Assembly: GCA_026874595.1 (NCBI GenBank)
Contig: CM049311.1
Span: 78,750,453 to 78,814,452, forward strand
Length of the DNA stretch: 64,000 nucleotides
Source: Sipunculus nudus
Taxonomy: Eukaryota > Annelida > Sipuncula > Golfingiida > Sipunculidae
Direction: 5' to 3'
The notes under the pieces were generated by a model that was not told where the DNA came from, searched no databases, and worked only from the letters and a program-made list of their open reading frames with translations. Positions 49,323 to 59,718 of this stretch are shown one piece after another (within the stretch, counting starts at the first letter, position 1; each line of letters begins with the position of its first letter). A program made the position numbers and the translations under genes.

Positions 49323-49755
49323 TACCCAAGGTTGATGCTGATATGAGAGATCGTTACTCAGTTAAGTCATCCCCCCCCCCCCCACCCCATCCCTAACTGG
49401 GAAAGTATATTTACAAATGATTTCGTTCATCTGATGGCTTTTAGTTACTAAGTATTTTATGATTATCGAACGAAACTTAAAAGAATTGAGAAATTTAAAT
49501 CACCGGGAGGTTGGCCCATAATGTTCTCTAGCAATTTTGTATAATTTTATGTTTCTAAAACATATGGTATACAAAAATATTGTTCGGGTCATTTCTATTT
49601 CCCCTGGTTGTGCTGCATGCCCATCTGAAGCCATTTTGAAAATAATTTTGATAATAAACAAGATATTCTGTTACCTGTTATTTAATAAATAATGCCTCTC
49701 ATGTAAACTAGGTGGCCTTTCCTACCGGTAGTGATATGCATATCATGGAAACACT

Positions 49756-49761
49756 TTTATT
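49756..49761 (-). terminator. polyadenylation-type signal of the GPCR gene
   Basis: TTTATT on the plus strand gives AATAAA on the minus strand about 195 bp after the receptor's stop codon. If used, the minisatellite would be part of the 3' untranslated region. Confidence 0.4.
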
Positions 49762-49779
49762 ACAGGAACAGTTTTAAAC

Positions 49780-50013
49780 GCATGGCGTAATCTGCGTTGT
49801 GTTTTCACGCAACCATTTGTGAGCGTGTTTCTTTCTGACGTAAGACGTAAATTTTGTTGTGTCCTCTACGTAACCATTTGAGAGCTTGTTTCTTTATGAC
49901 GTGTGACGTAAAGTCTGTTGTGTTCTCTACGTCACCATTTGTAAGCGTGTTACTTTCAGACGTGTGATGTAATCTCCGTTTTGTTCTCAACATCACCATT
50001 TGTGAGCGTGTTT
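49780..50013. repeat. 61-bp minisatellite overlapping the GPCR stop codon
   Basis: Almost four units with an exact 61-bp step. The ACG-CA-CCATTTG start recurs at 49807, 49868, 49929 and 49990. Every unit carries ACGT-bearing words such as GACGTGTGACGTAA. The first unit on the minus strand encodes the receptor's last residues (NTLTNGDVENKTEITSHV) and its TGA. The next unit encodes a near-identical peptide in another frame, because 61 is not a multiple of 3. Confidence 0.93.
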
Positions 50014-51107
50014 GACACAATATGTCTGTCAGTTGTTTGAACGGCAACATGCGAGCGTGTCCCACACACCGAACTGTGGAGGTCCAAGCGAAACTGGCGA
50101 CGAAGCACGCAGTATATCATAAAGTTTACGGACGAATTGAGCAACTCGAGAATATTACTTATCTCATAGAGATAGAACTGTAAACTGCGACAGCTGGTGA
50201 AGTTGTAACCCCAGACGATTTGTACTAGCCTGGCGGGAGTTTGGCAAGCCAAGAACACCGCTACCACTGCTATCATCACGAGGGTGATGTTGGAATCTTC
50301 ATGTTCTGAACGACCACTGACACTGCCGCGTAATCGTCTGCGGCGTTCTTTGATCGCTCGGTAGGCAAGCGTTAAGCGCAAGTTGAGCACACACAGGAGA
50401 GCGAGGGGAAGGCCAAAACTGAAAATATAATACAAAACGTCTCTGTAAACCAGCTGGTAAGTCGGGTTGGCACCGATCACTGTGTCCGTAAATGTCACGA
50501 TGGTGTCGTTCTTTTTATCCAAAACCACTTGTAGCTTAACTTCGAAAAATCGCGGCAAGTTGTACGCGATGGCGTACATGTACACCCCGAAAAGCACCAG
50601 CTTCATGTTTGTAATAGTACAAAGTCGCGGGGCGGAGTAAGGCTTTGAAACGGCAATGAAACGGGCGACTGCTAAAACTACTGTCAGCCAGATAGTGGCA
50701 CTCTGTGCGACGTAAACCATCGGGAAGCTAACAAGTCTCACATAGCGCCATGGCCAAGAGTGGTAACCAATATAACGAAATAGGTCCCTCAAAGAATTAT
50801 TCATCGCCCACACTATGATGAAGAAGTTGTCTGTTAGAGCAAGGCAGCGAAGTAAGAAAGTTGCGACCGGTGTGGTCCGGCTTTTACAGAGTATCCAGTA
50901 AGAAAGAAGATTTGCAATCAGTCCGAGCCCGCAGATGACCCCCGCAACTCCGGCGTTTAGGATCAACCTGACCCAGTAGCAGTATTGTCGTTCTTCTTTG
51001 GTCAGGAGGAATATTGGACTGTACCTCGGAGTGGTGGCGTTGTTAAATACCAGAGACATATTGAAAATGTTAAAATTACCTGCTGGGGGTTCTACCTGGT
51101 TGTCCAT
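49956..51107 (-). CDS. FMRFamide-receptor-like class A GPCR (neuropeptide receptor), intronless
   Basis: A 383-residue seven-transmembrane receptor, expected at the cell surface to bind a small peptide and signal through G proteins. The N-terminus (1-45) has glycosylation sequons NMS (16-18) and NAT (23-25). Membrane segments lie near 48-73 (IANLLSYWIL, Asn66), 82-104 (LALTDNF, Asp93), 127-150, 168-188, 223-246, 274-297 (FLACQTPARL) and 309-334 (NSSVNFMIYC). LPRFFE after segment 4, CQTP in segment 6 and NSSVNFxIYC in segment 7 are typical of FMRFamide-receptor-like proteins. Oddities: the E/DRY motif reads Ala148-Arg149-Phe150, and no Cys stands at the top of segment 3 or in the second outer loop. 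The basic RRRRLR (256-260) lies in the third inner loop. The full length in one exon makes the start at 51107 likely. The tail ends in a minisatellite. The ligand cannot be told from sequence. Confidence 0.95.
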   Translation of the reverse strand: MDNQVEPPAGNFNIFNMSLVFNNATTPRYSPIFLLTKEERQYCYWVRLILNAGVAGVICGLGLIANLLSYWILCKSRTTPVATFLLRCLALTDNFFIIVWAMNNSLRDLFRYIGYHSWPWRYVRLVSFPMVYVAQSATIWLTVVLAVARFIAVSKPYSAPRLCTITNMKLVLFGVYMYAIAYNLPRFFEVKLQVVLDKKNDTIVTFTDTVIGANPTYQLVYRDVLYYIFSFGLPLALLCVLNLRLTLAYRAIKERRRRLRGSVSGRSEHEDSNITLVMIAVVAVFLACQTPARLVQIVWGYNFTSCRSLQFYLYEISNILELLNSSVNFMIYCVLRRQFRLDLHSSVCGTRSHVAVQTTDRHIVSNTLTNGDVENKTEITSHV

Positions 51108-52880
51108 GATGTTGCGCTGTTATATTTACACATTTCAACTCCAGGCACGTTTCAGGCACGGTCCATCTTTAACACCAGACGAGAAGAGGTGTGCATAATG
51201 CTTTGCGCACACTTCTGCATTGTATATTTATTTATTTAGTTGAGTTGGTTATAATTGAGTAAACATATGGATAATTTCAGGCAATAATTAAAAAAATGGA
51301 TTCAATCATGGTCAATCTGCGTTTTGGAAGAACCCGTTTAATTTTCTGCGTTTACATGCGCTGCAACCATTCAAACCTCAAAACACGTAGTGCGCATTAG
51401 GTAGAAATATGTTCTTCTTACCTTAGACCATTACTTTCCTTACAAAGCACAGCGCATAGTCAACAGTTCAGAGCTTTATTTCCCGAGCACAGCTTGACTA
51501 AACAGGTAGTTGAACCGCTCTTCAACCGTCGAAATAATTATTGTTCAATTTCCTTGGGGATTTCATGAACTCAAATGAGTTCATAGGTATTTTTTCCCAA
51601 GTACGCGCCTTAGCTGTGGCGGACTGGCCCACCGAGACGGGGAAGTTTTCAGCTGGGCCGATTCCATTAACAAAATATTCTGATAGGTGTGTCAATGGTG
51701 TAAAGCTTACCCGCTTTCACTCAAATTGTTGGTTCTCCCTCCACTCCGTCCTCTTCTAGCTTGGTGTATATTTTAGATACTGTTGAATAACGTATCACAA
51801 ATATATTCCTTGATTCTATGTAGTCATACAGGCAGGCGAGATGAACTTACAGATGTCGTGCGGACGTCTTGTGAATAAATGTTTACATAGCTCAGAAGGG
51901 AGGATTTCGACGACTGTCATCACAATCAATTCCTTTAAAACATATAATCCTTGCGACCAAACCACTCTGCAGCCTGAAAGGTGTACATATCTGAGCTCCG
52001 TTTTCTTTAAAGACTAAACTAGCGCCCGCTCGACGCTTTTGTTCAGAAGTTGGTCGAGCGATCCTTCCCGATGTGTTGTCAGCTACTGGCGTGCAGCGTG
52101 TTTGCTGCTAGCTTTTGTACTACCACCGCACAGCCTCGGATCCATTATTGATTACGGCGTAGGAGGTAACAGACAACCTGACTAGAGAGAGCTCTTATAA
52201 CGAGCGACCAGCAGTGACGTTACAATCAAGTCCAGAATTGTTGTTTATTCCGATACAAACCCTCAATATTAAAGGATCACGCTAATTTTTCTGGAAACGA
52301 CTAGCAACCAAATGTATGGAATCGCTAGTCGATCACCTCAGAAGCCTTCCCTCACCTGTCCCCCCCCCCCCTTCCTCATCCTCTATTCACCAACCTCCCT
52401 GTTTTAAATCTCTCCCGGTCACCCGCAAGTGAGCAGTAATAGGAATGAATATTACGGGGGGAAGCTTAATTATGGATCAAGGGGTGAAAGCTTAATTATG
52501 GATCAAGGGGTGAAAGCATATTAAAATGTTATTTATATCTCTCGAGTGCAAAGAATATTTGCTGTAACCGAAAATTGCAATTTAGTTTAAATTTAAGTAA
52601 CCAAAGGCAACGTCATGCTGAAGCATTGTGTTTGGAATTCGAAAAATATCCTCTGCATTTCTAAACTTCGGCAGAGTCAAAGTGCACAGCGTATGGCTGG
52701 AAATAATTCATCTATCAGAGAAACAGCAGAAAGCAAGGTCTCTGATGTTCACCATATAAAATATTCTGTGTATACCCGCTCATGTGTAGTATGTCTTATT
52801 TTCATAAGTCAACATTTTCTGTCTTAATAATGGAAATATGATCTTAGGCCTTACAGAGCATTAATGGTTCCTTTTTGTCT
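51108..52880. other. upstream region of the GPCR gene
   Basis: No TATA box or other defined core promoter was recognised just upstream of the start codon. Small features are a perfect palindrome ATGAACTCA-AA-TGAGTTCAT (51565-51584), a poly-C run at about 52362-52372, and a 26-bp tandem repeat AGCTTAATTATGGATCAAGG... present twice (about 52463-52515). A TGACGTTAC word lies at about 52216. Confidence 0.4.
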
Positions 52881-52884
52881 CAGA

Positions 52885-53485
52885 TTAAATTCGAAAAAAA
52901 CTAAATGCAGCGATGCCAACAACAATGTGATGTTCTCTCATACGGAACTGCAAATGGTAATAAATTCTTTGTTTCATAACTAAAAACACAAGAAAGGTTA
53001 AGTTACCACAGACGGCACAAAATGCCGCATTGTGACCTTTAGAGTTGTCTTTAAGATCACTTTCTTTGTCACATCCGGACAGTTTTATAATCTTCATATA
53101 AAGAATTGAAAGAATTAAAAGGGCATTCGGCGCGCTGTTTTGATAACCACCTACATCATTGTTTGTGTAACATCTTGGTTCCAGACTGTCTGCTCGTGTA
53201 CATTAGATAACCGCACTAATAACACTACGCCGCGGGGCCCCGTGAAAATGCCACGGCAAAATACGTGGAGATAATGGTGAACGTGGGGGTGTAGGGAGTA
53301 GAGAGGAGAAGAGCAGGAAATAAAGGATGTCAATCTATCTGTTTTATTGATTATGATATTGAATTAGGTAATGATATAAAATGAAAATGTTAACAGACTT
53401 CAGGGATAACTGATCTGCCTTCTTAAAGAAAATAGTTTTATCCTAGCCTGGTTCCTGGTTAACAGCCTGTCTTCGCTCCGCTCTA

Positions 53486-53534
<49 letters not shown>

Positions 53535-53863
53535 TTATTTTTATTATTATTTATAATTGTACTAAGTTGGAAAGTGCCAACTTCATAGTACCTTTATACT
53601 AAAAGGATGAATCGGTAGTGTATATATCAAACATATTAAAAATTAAAAACCATGTGGAGCACATATGCATAACGAAAACTAGACTGGTACCCCGCTCTAT
53701 TATAGCACCGCTGCTCTAGGCCAATCATAGATATGCTTGGCTGAGGGCCATAATAGAGCAGGGTACCAGTCTAAACGAAAACTACTATGATGTTCCTTGT
53801 TTATTAAAACCATATTCAGTCACAAGATGTCAGCACCATTACACCTTCATCTGTCTATTAAAA
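52885..53863 (+). repeat. ~1-kb tandem duplication, copy 1 (carries a MITE)
   Basis: It starts near AAAACTAAATGCAGCG and repeats head-to-tail from about 53864. Shared blocks include GTGATGTTCTCTCATACGGA, CAAAATGCCGCATTGTGAC, GGCATTCGGCGCGCTGTT, CGCCGCGGGGCCCCGTGAAA, CTCTAGGATATATA and AAAGTGCCAACTT. A (TA)n array lies at 53488-53530. The copies are similar enough for insertions to be read as gains in one copy. No protein is encoded. Confidence 0.92.
53680..53773. mobile_element. 94-bp MULE-like MITE
   Basis: The termini TAGACTGGTACC and GGTACCAGTCTA extend to 24-bp inverted repeats with one mismatch. The flanks are AACGAAAAC at 53671-53679 and again at 53774-53782, a 9-bp duplication (10 bp if the shared T is counted as target). 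The tandem sister copy has AACGAAAACTACC once at about 55037 and no element, so it shows the unoccupied site. Target duplications of 9-10 bp with long inverted ends fit Mutator-like elements. It is too short to code for anything. Confidence 0.88.
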
Positions 53864-54450
53864 AAAAACTAAATGCAGCGTTGACGACAACAGTGTGATG
53901 TTCTCTCATACGGAACAAATAAATAAATTCTTTATTTCATAACGGAAAACACAAGAAAGGTTAAGTTACCTCAGACGGCACAAAATGCCGCATTGTGACA
54001 TTTAGAGTTGTCTTTAAGATCACTTTCTTTGTCACCTCCGGGCATAGTTTTACGATCTTCATATAAAGAATTGAAAGAATTAAAAGAGCATTCGGCGCGC
54101 TGTTATGATAACCACCTACATCATTGTTTGTGTAACAATTTGGTTCCAGACTGTCTGCTCGTGTACATAAGATAACCGCACTAATTAAACTACGCCGCGG
54201 GGCCCCGTGAAAATGCCACCAGTGGCAAAATACTTGGAGATAATGGTGAACGTGGGGGTGTAGGGAGTAGAGAGGGGAAAAAAGAAGAAGTAAAGGTTAT
54301 CAATCTATCTGTTTTATAGAATATGATATTGAATTAGATAAAACGATCTAAAATGAAAATGTTAACAGACTTCAGGGATAACTGATCTGCCTTCTTTAAG
54401 AAATACTCTTATCCTAACCTGGTTAACGGCCTGTCTTGCGCTCCGTTCTA

Positions 54451-54494
<44 letters not shown>

Positions 54495-54844
54495 TTATAT
54501 ATTATATATATATTGTTACGAAGACAAATTTCTCAGAGGAAAATACTGGGCCGATCTTGGATTCGAATCCATGTCGGTGGCGCACATGTCCGGCGTTCCA
54601 ACCGCTTCGCTAGCAAAGCAAGCTTCACTAACGAGACGGTTAGTCAGCTTTTATGTCACCACGTAACACACCCCCTCTTAAGAGCGTTCTGCTATCAGAA
54701 CAAGACTAATTATCCAAGGAGTCACACTTTGGTGCGCTTATTCCCTGGGCGTTCAGTTGTGACCAATATGAATGCTTTCGGTTAACCAAAGGTTGGTCTT
54801 AATAGATTTTCTGACAGGTTCCACTGTATACATACATACATACA

Positions 54845-54905
<61 letters not shown>

Positions 54906-55125
54906 TCTTATTAATTTATAATTGTACTAAGTTGAAAAGTGCCAACTTTATGGTTCTTTTTTACAATAAGGATGAATTGGTGGTGCATATCTCAAACCTA
55001 TTAAAAATTAAATCAATGTTGATCACCAATGCACAACGAAAACTACCTTGATGCTCCATGTTTATTTATACCATATTCGGACACAAGATGTCAAGACCAA
55101 AACACCTTCACCTGTCTATTATAAA
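53864..55125 (+). repeat. ~1-kb tandem duplication, copy 2 (carries a different insert)
   Basis: Partner of copy 1. It retains the empty site for the 94-bp MITE but has about 400 bp of extra sequence between two (TA)n arrays (54453-54491 and 54848-54899), at the place where copy 1 has a single array. The extra part includes a tRNA-like segment at 54515-54667. It ends near CACCTTCACCTGTCTATTA, the same place as copy 1's end. Confidence 0.9.
54515..54667 (-). mobile_element. tRNA-like insert with TGTTACG...CGTAACA ends
   Basis: Minus-strand reading gives TAGCGAAGCGGTTGGAACGC (A-box type) and GGATTCGAATCC (B-box type), in tRNA order and spacing. The plus-strand ends are TGTTACG and CGTAACA, inverted heptamers. 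It may be a tRNA-derived SINE or a short LTR-like element. It is absent from tandem copy 1, so it was gained after the duplication. Confidence 0.55.
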
Positions 55126-55129
55126 AGGG

Positions 55130-55765
55130 CAAACGCACAACCAAAAAAAAATAATGCCGTATCCACGTTTGATCACCTCCGAAAATAGATATGCTTTCCC
55201 TTGCTTCAACAACAACAAAAACATACAAACAAACAAAATAATTACGGGGGAAATTATAACCTCCATGCAACTTTGCAAAAAGGTCAAGTAGCCTTAAGTA
55301 AATATATTTTTACAACCTTCCACAACATCTCTTACCTCCTAATGCAGGAACTGGTGCAGTTATGTATTGCACGAGTTATATCTTTCGTTTTCTCATGAGC
55401 TTGACCAAAAAAAAATATCACGAGCGGCACAGCTTGACAAAACAAGCTTAAAAACAAGAGAGAAAAAGCTGAGATAGTCACGTAATTGGAGTGAGCTGTT
55501 GTTTCTCATTCCGAGTGTTCCCTACAACGATCCAGAGTTTATAGAGGATAAAATGGCAAATGTTAAAAATATGTACAGAATAAGTCCCTGATCTTTCTCA
55601 GAAATACACATGGGTCAGACGTTTCCCCTGATAATAGTCTCTTGTTCTACTGTGACGTCACTTCGCTGGATCCAATTAAGGTGTGCTAATACACAGGTGT
55701 AGGGGATCTGTGGAAGCTCAATCTCATTAATATTGAACAGATTTTTTCGGTGTGTTCAGGTTTCA
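55130..55765. other. unassigned stretch
   Basis: No gene or named repeat recognised. Confidence 0.35.
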
Positions 55766-55767
55766 TT

Positions 55768-55833
55768 TCTCTCTCTCTCTCACTCAATCTCTCTCCCTCT
55801 CTCTCTTTCTCTCTCTCTCTCAATCTCTCTCTC

Positions 55834-55871
<38 letters not shown>

Positions 55872-55879
55872 ATGAATAG

Positions 55880-55938
<59 letters not shown>
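55768..55938. repeat. (CT)n followed by (TA)n compound microsatellite
   Basis: An interrupted CT tract at 55768-55871 is followed by a TA tract at about 55883-55938. Confidence 0.95.
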
Positions 55939-55939
<1 letters not shown>

Positions 55940-55941
<2 letters not shown>

Positions 55942-57440
55942 TTATGGGAGACAATAAAAGTGATAAGTGGGTAAATTCATAAAAAAGGAGAAAACTGATC
56001 TGCTCTAATGATACTGCAGAAGACGAGCTGTTACTTGGAGGATTTTGCCAACATTTTCCTTTGGCGTTAATTACGTTCTCCTCCTGAGCTTTAAAATTAC
56101 AGCAGAAAACAATAAATCTTTGTTTAAAATGATCAAGGGCGTATCCGGAGGTCCCTTCTTAACCTTTTAAATGAGTTTTAAATGCAGAGAATGAAATATA
56201 GGCAGAACCTAACAGTCGAATCTGGAACGTGTCCTCTGCTTTTGATTACTCCCATGCAGTGCTTGGTTACAAAAGGGGTAAATTTAAATAGGTTGATAAT
56301 TACTTATTATAAGCTGTAATAATGTGATAGCATTTACAAACACATGTATACATACATATACATACCATGTACATATACATAGACGAACACTTATACATAT
56401 ATACAATGTTACGGTCCCATCTGTTTAGGCACCTGACACACCGACCGAAATTTAAGAGCTTTCAGACACGCTCTCTCAAGAAATGAATTGAATGTAGGTC
56501 TTTTGATTAAAATGTTTACACGATATGTTCAAAATGTAACTGTTAAAATATATAACATCAAATTGTGATCCCGGTTTTATTAATGGTTTCACATTCACGA
56601 AGTCTATAGAAAGACAGACCTTACTCCACATAGTCCCTTATAGGCCCCACGGCTCTGTGGCCTTAAGTAGATGAGAAACATTTACCAGAAACATCGCAGC
56701 AACCATTATATGATCAAAGAAATGGAATATAGTCCGTGTATCTTCAGAAAAATTAGAATATAGTCGATGAATCTTAAGCAAAAATGGAATAAAGTCTATG
56801 CATCTTCAATGCTATATTTGTAAATGGTATAGGGCGCCAAGGGAGACCATCTTGATTTTAGCTAATTGGTTAATTTCCATGTAAGAATTTGATGTGGCTA
56901 AATAAATAAATGGTCCTTCCGTTGGAAGGGTATGGAATAAGCGGTGATTTACGCCGGGGACACGTCCTCGATCTAAGAAGAATGGGTTCTTCCCGGACCC
57001 CATAGGGTTTCCTTTTCTGATTGGCAATAGGGATTATGTAAAGGTACTTGCAAGAACCTCGATTGATTTCTTCTTTGAACTACTTCTCCTCTGATCTCTT
57101 TCAAATGATCTTTCTTTAATGTAAAGGTCTCTATATATTGTATAATTAATTAGAACCCTTGCATTTGCCTCTACGGGGACACATACATACATACAATTGA
57201 CCTTGATCAATCTTTTAAACTTCGGATATATTTGTGACCTTCCCGCCAGCTGACAACATTTTATCCAGACATGTAAATGGAAAATAAGAGAGAAAAATCA
57301 AACTCTCGCTCCATATAATTTTCTCCAGTGTCCATGGAACAGATTTTTCAAAGTTGTCTAATATCATGCACTCTGGTCGAGTTCGGCTCCATTTTACCCA
57401 CACAGCTGTGACTAGCTTGGAATCAGGAAAAAAGGAGATT
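55940..57440. other. unassigned stretch with ACAT-rich simple sequence
   Basis: ATAC/ACAT simple repeats lie at about 56340-56406 and 57180-57195. A weakly repeated phrase (GAATATAGTC-GTGTATCTTCA-AAAAATTAGA) occurs around 56725-56810. No gene recognised. Confidence 0.4.
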
Positions 57441-57545
57441 GCTGGCCGGAAATGACGCAGTCTGTAAGGTTTAGCCGCCGGCCTTCGCAGTTGAAGGTCC
57501 CAGGGTTCGATTCCTTCGCCGTGGTAAGGCCATACAAAAAATTAT
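57440..57545 (+). mobile_element. tRNA-derived SINE fragment, second family
   Basis: It has GTTTAGCCGCCGGCCTTCGC as a decayed A-box region and GGTCCCAGGGTTCGATTCC as a good B-box, followed by GCCGTGG. The layout resembles a tRNA but no closed acceptor stem is present, so it is a SINE head rather than a tRNA gene. Confidence 0.5.
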
Positions 57546-57549
57546 TACT

Positions 57550-58440
57550 CTAGGGATTCGCTGCTCCCATTTTTTGTAGATAAATATTTGTTTTATTCTT
57601 ATGGGGGAATAATGACCAGGACTTCGGTAATGTTGCTAGTTTGTGCTATGATACAGATTCCATAAAAAGCATCCTTAATGAAAATGGACAAATAATTGTT
57701 TAGATCATAGGCCTAAACACCGTTTCACGATTTCGAGCATTTTTTTTCTTGGAAAGCTGGCAAAATTCGAGGTGTTGTGTCTCGACTCGTGAAGAAAATG
57801 CAGCATGTTTTTGTCCCCAGAGTTCGTAACACAATATTTTTATTGCGTAAAAGCAAAAAGATGAAATGAAGATATAATCTCAGAGACTCGAATAAATGTT
57901 TTAATTACATGTCATGAATCCTGCGCTAATCCTGCAATGAAAAATCTGAAATTCTAAATCTTGGTAATTCAACATTGTTTTTATCGTATTAAATACACAG
58001 TGAGTCTGTGATTAATAAAAGAAGAAGACATTGTGATTGATTTGCAGGGTCGTAGTGACATGAAGGAGCAAGTAAGAAGTAAGATTCCCCAATTATAGAA
58101 AACTGAGAGGGTATCTTAAAGCAGGTATCCAAAGAAACATGCCCTCGGTTAAGTGTAAATTGGGCAAACTTGGTTGCACGTAACCGGCACACATTAGTTA
58201 ATGCAATATCATTGGAGACTTTAAGTGGATTTTGTTTATCCTTACTTAAACCAATATAATCTGGAGAAATGGCGGTAGTGACTTCATATCTCGAACAGGT
58301 GTGGCCTTCCGCTTCTACTCGCGGATTATGACCGCCTATTTCGAGACAATTTGATAAAAATAATTTGCCCCAACCTGCCCTTCCTTCGATTAGTAGCGCT
58401 TGTCAATTTATCTTACACAGAAGTCTGAATGTGTCAGACT
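57550..58440. other. unassigned stretch
   Basis: No gene recognised. Confidence 0.35.
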
Positions 58441-58446
58441 ACGTAC

Positions 58447-59231
58447 TTTTTACAGGTGCTCTTTTTATTATGTGACACGGGCGTAACTCCAGTTGTGGCC
58501 CTCGTGTCTGGCCGCGTATTACATTCTGTGTTTAATCCGTACTGGTTGTTGTTATGCTGGCTTCGGCGAGATCAAGTGTACACCATGGTGTGTAGAGGCA
58601 CGGCGATGTCTTTCTAGAGAATTCCGAAAACGCGTTTTACTGTGATTGCGCAAGATCTTATAGACTGTTCGAGAAGTGGAAAATTCTCGGCTTGGGGTGT
58701 GAAGGTATATAAAGGGACTGTGTTTTAGAACGGAAGAGCAGACAGCAGAGCAGATTACATCGGACGCAGAAGCGTGTGTCAGGACCTTATCCGACGAATG
58801 CGGCAAATATAGATTTTCAAAGACTTTTTCATGGATTTTATGCATTTGGACTTCAGTTTACTTTCTGGGTTGTTGCAAGAACTTTCCACTGGACTGTCAT
58901 TCTCCGAGAGTTTACATTTAAAGGACTTATCGTTGTGATGGTGTTGGTATCCAGGGACTGTGCACATACATTATTTTCTCTGTAATTGTATTTACTTGTT
59001 GCTTTTCCGCTGTTTTTCTGTTTAATTGTAGTGATTTAGTGTATTGTAATGTTAGGGTTGTTTTAAGAATAAATTATAGTTATTTGTTAACAAAAAAACA
59101 CTGACTTCTTTATTCATTCCCCTAGACATTTCACGCTGCCTAGTGTTACAGAATCTGATTTGTTTTTATCTCCATTACAAAATTTATGTTCATCACGGAT
59201 ACGTGATCTGTTTCTATTAGGTTCCTTAACA
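58447..59231 (+). mobile_element. solo LTR of the same family, copy 2
   Basis: Diverged copy of the 12330-13151 LTR, 785 bp, with the same order of parts: TTACAGGTGCT start, GGGCGTAACTC, GTGGAAAATTCTCGGCTTGG, TATATAAAGG TATA box near 58709, GGACGCAGAAGCGTGTGT, AATAAATTATA signal near 59070, and a TTAACA end. The flanks are GTAC at 58443-58446 and GTAC at 59232-59235, a 4-bp target duplication. The 5' end has changed from TGTTAC to a T run. No internal region is present. Confidence 0.87.
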
Positions 59232-59234
59232 GTA

Positions 59235-59700
59235 CCTGAATGTGATAAGTGTGAATCATTTGCTGCAATATTTACGCTGTTTTGGATATTTTAGCGACGA
59301 CTTTATTGGACCCTAATATAAGACTTCATAACACCATCAGGTGCATACACTTTTTACTTTTCCGATACCGTTAACATGTATTTACATTTAGGCACCTGCG
59401 CCTCAGAAAATCACTAGGCAGTTTATTTGTCTGAATATTTTGTGTTCAGTTTTGACGTTTATATGCACTATTTTCAGCTAACTACAGATATTCCTTCTAC
59501 TCTTCCGTCTTATTTTCCTTAAAAAGGGCACAAATCGCAACCAGAGGACCAAGGGAGTTCAAACTTGATATGCTGACAGGTCCTGGTATGATCCCTGTAA
59601 AAGTCTAAAATAAGGTCACAGTGACTTTTTTGAGTTTCGGGGCGAAAACATTTGTTTGAGATATTAAAACGTTAACAGCTGGATCAATAAAATTCCATAC
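59235..59700. other. unassigned stretch
   Basis: It includes a phrase TAAGGTCACAGTGAC-TTTT near 59613, similar to the start of units in the 47454-48625 repeat. No gene recognised. Confidence 0.35.
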
Positions 59701-59718
59701 AAAAAGAAAAGGCTGAAC

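Noticed and set aside
49805-50065. 86-codon minus-strand frame overlapping the end of the GPCR
   Set aside because: It is a different frame of the receptor tail and the 61-bp minisatellite. The full receptor frame explains the region better.
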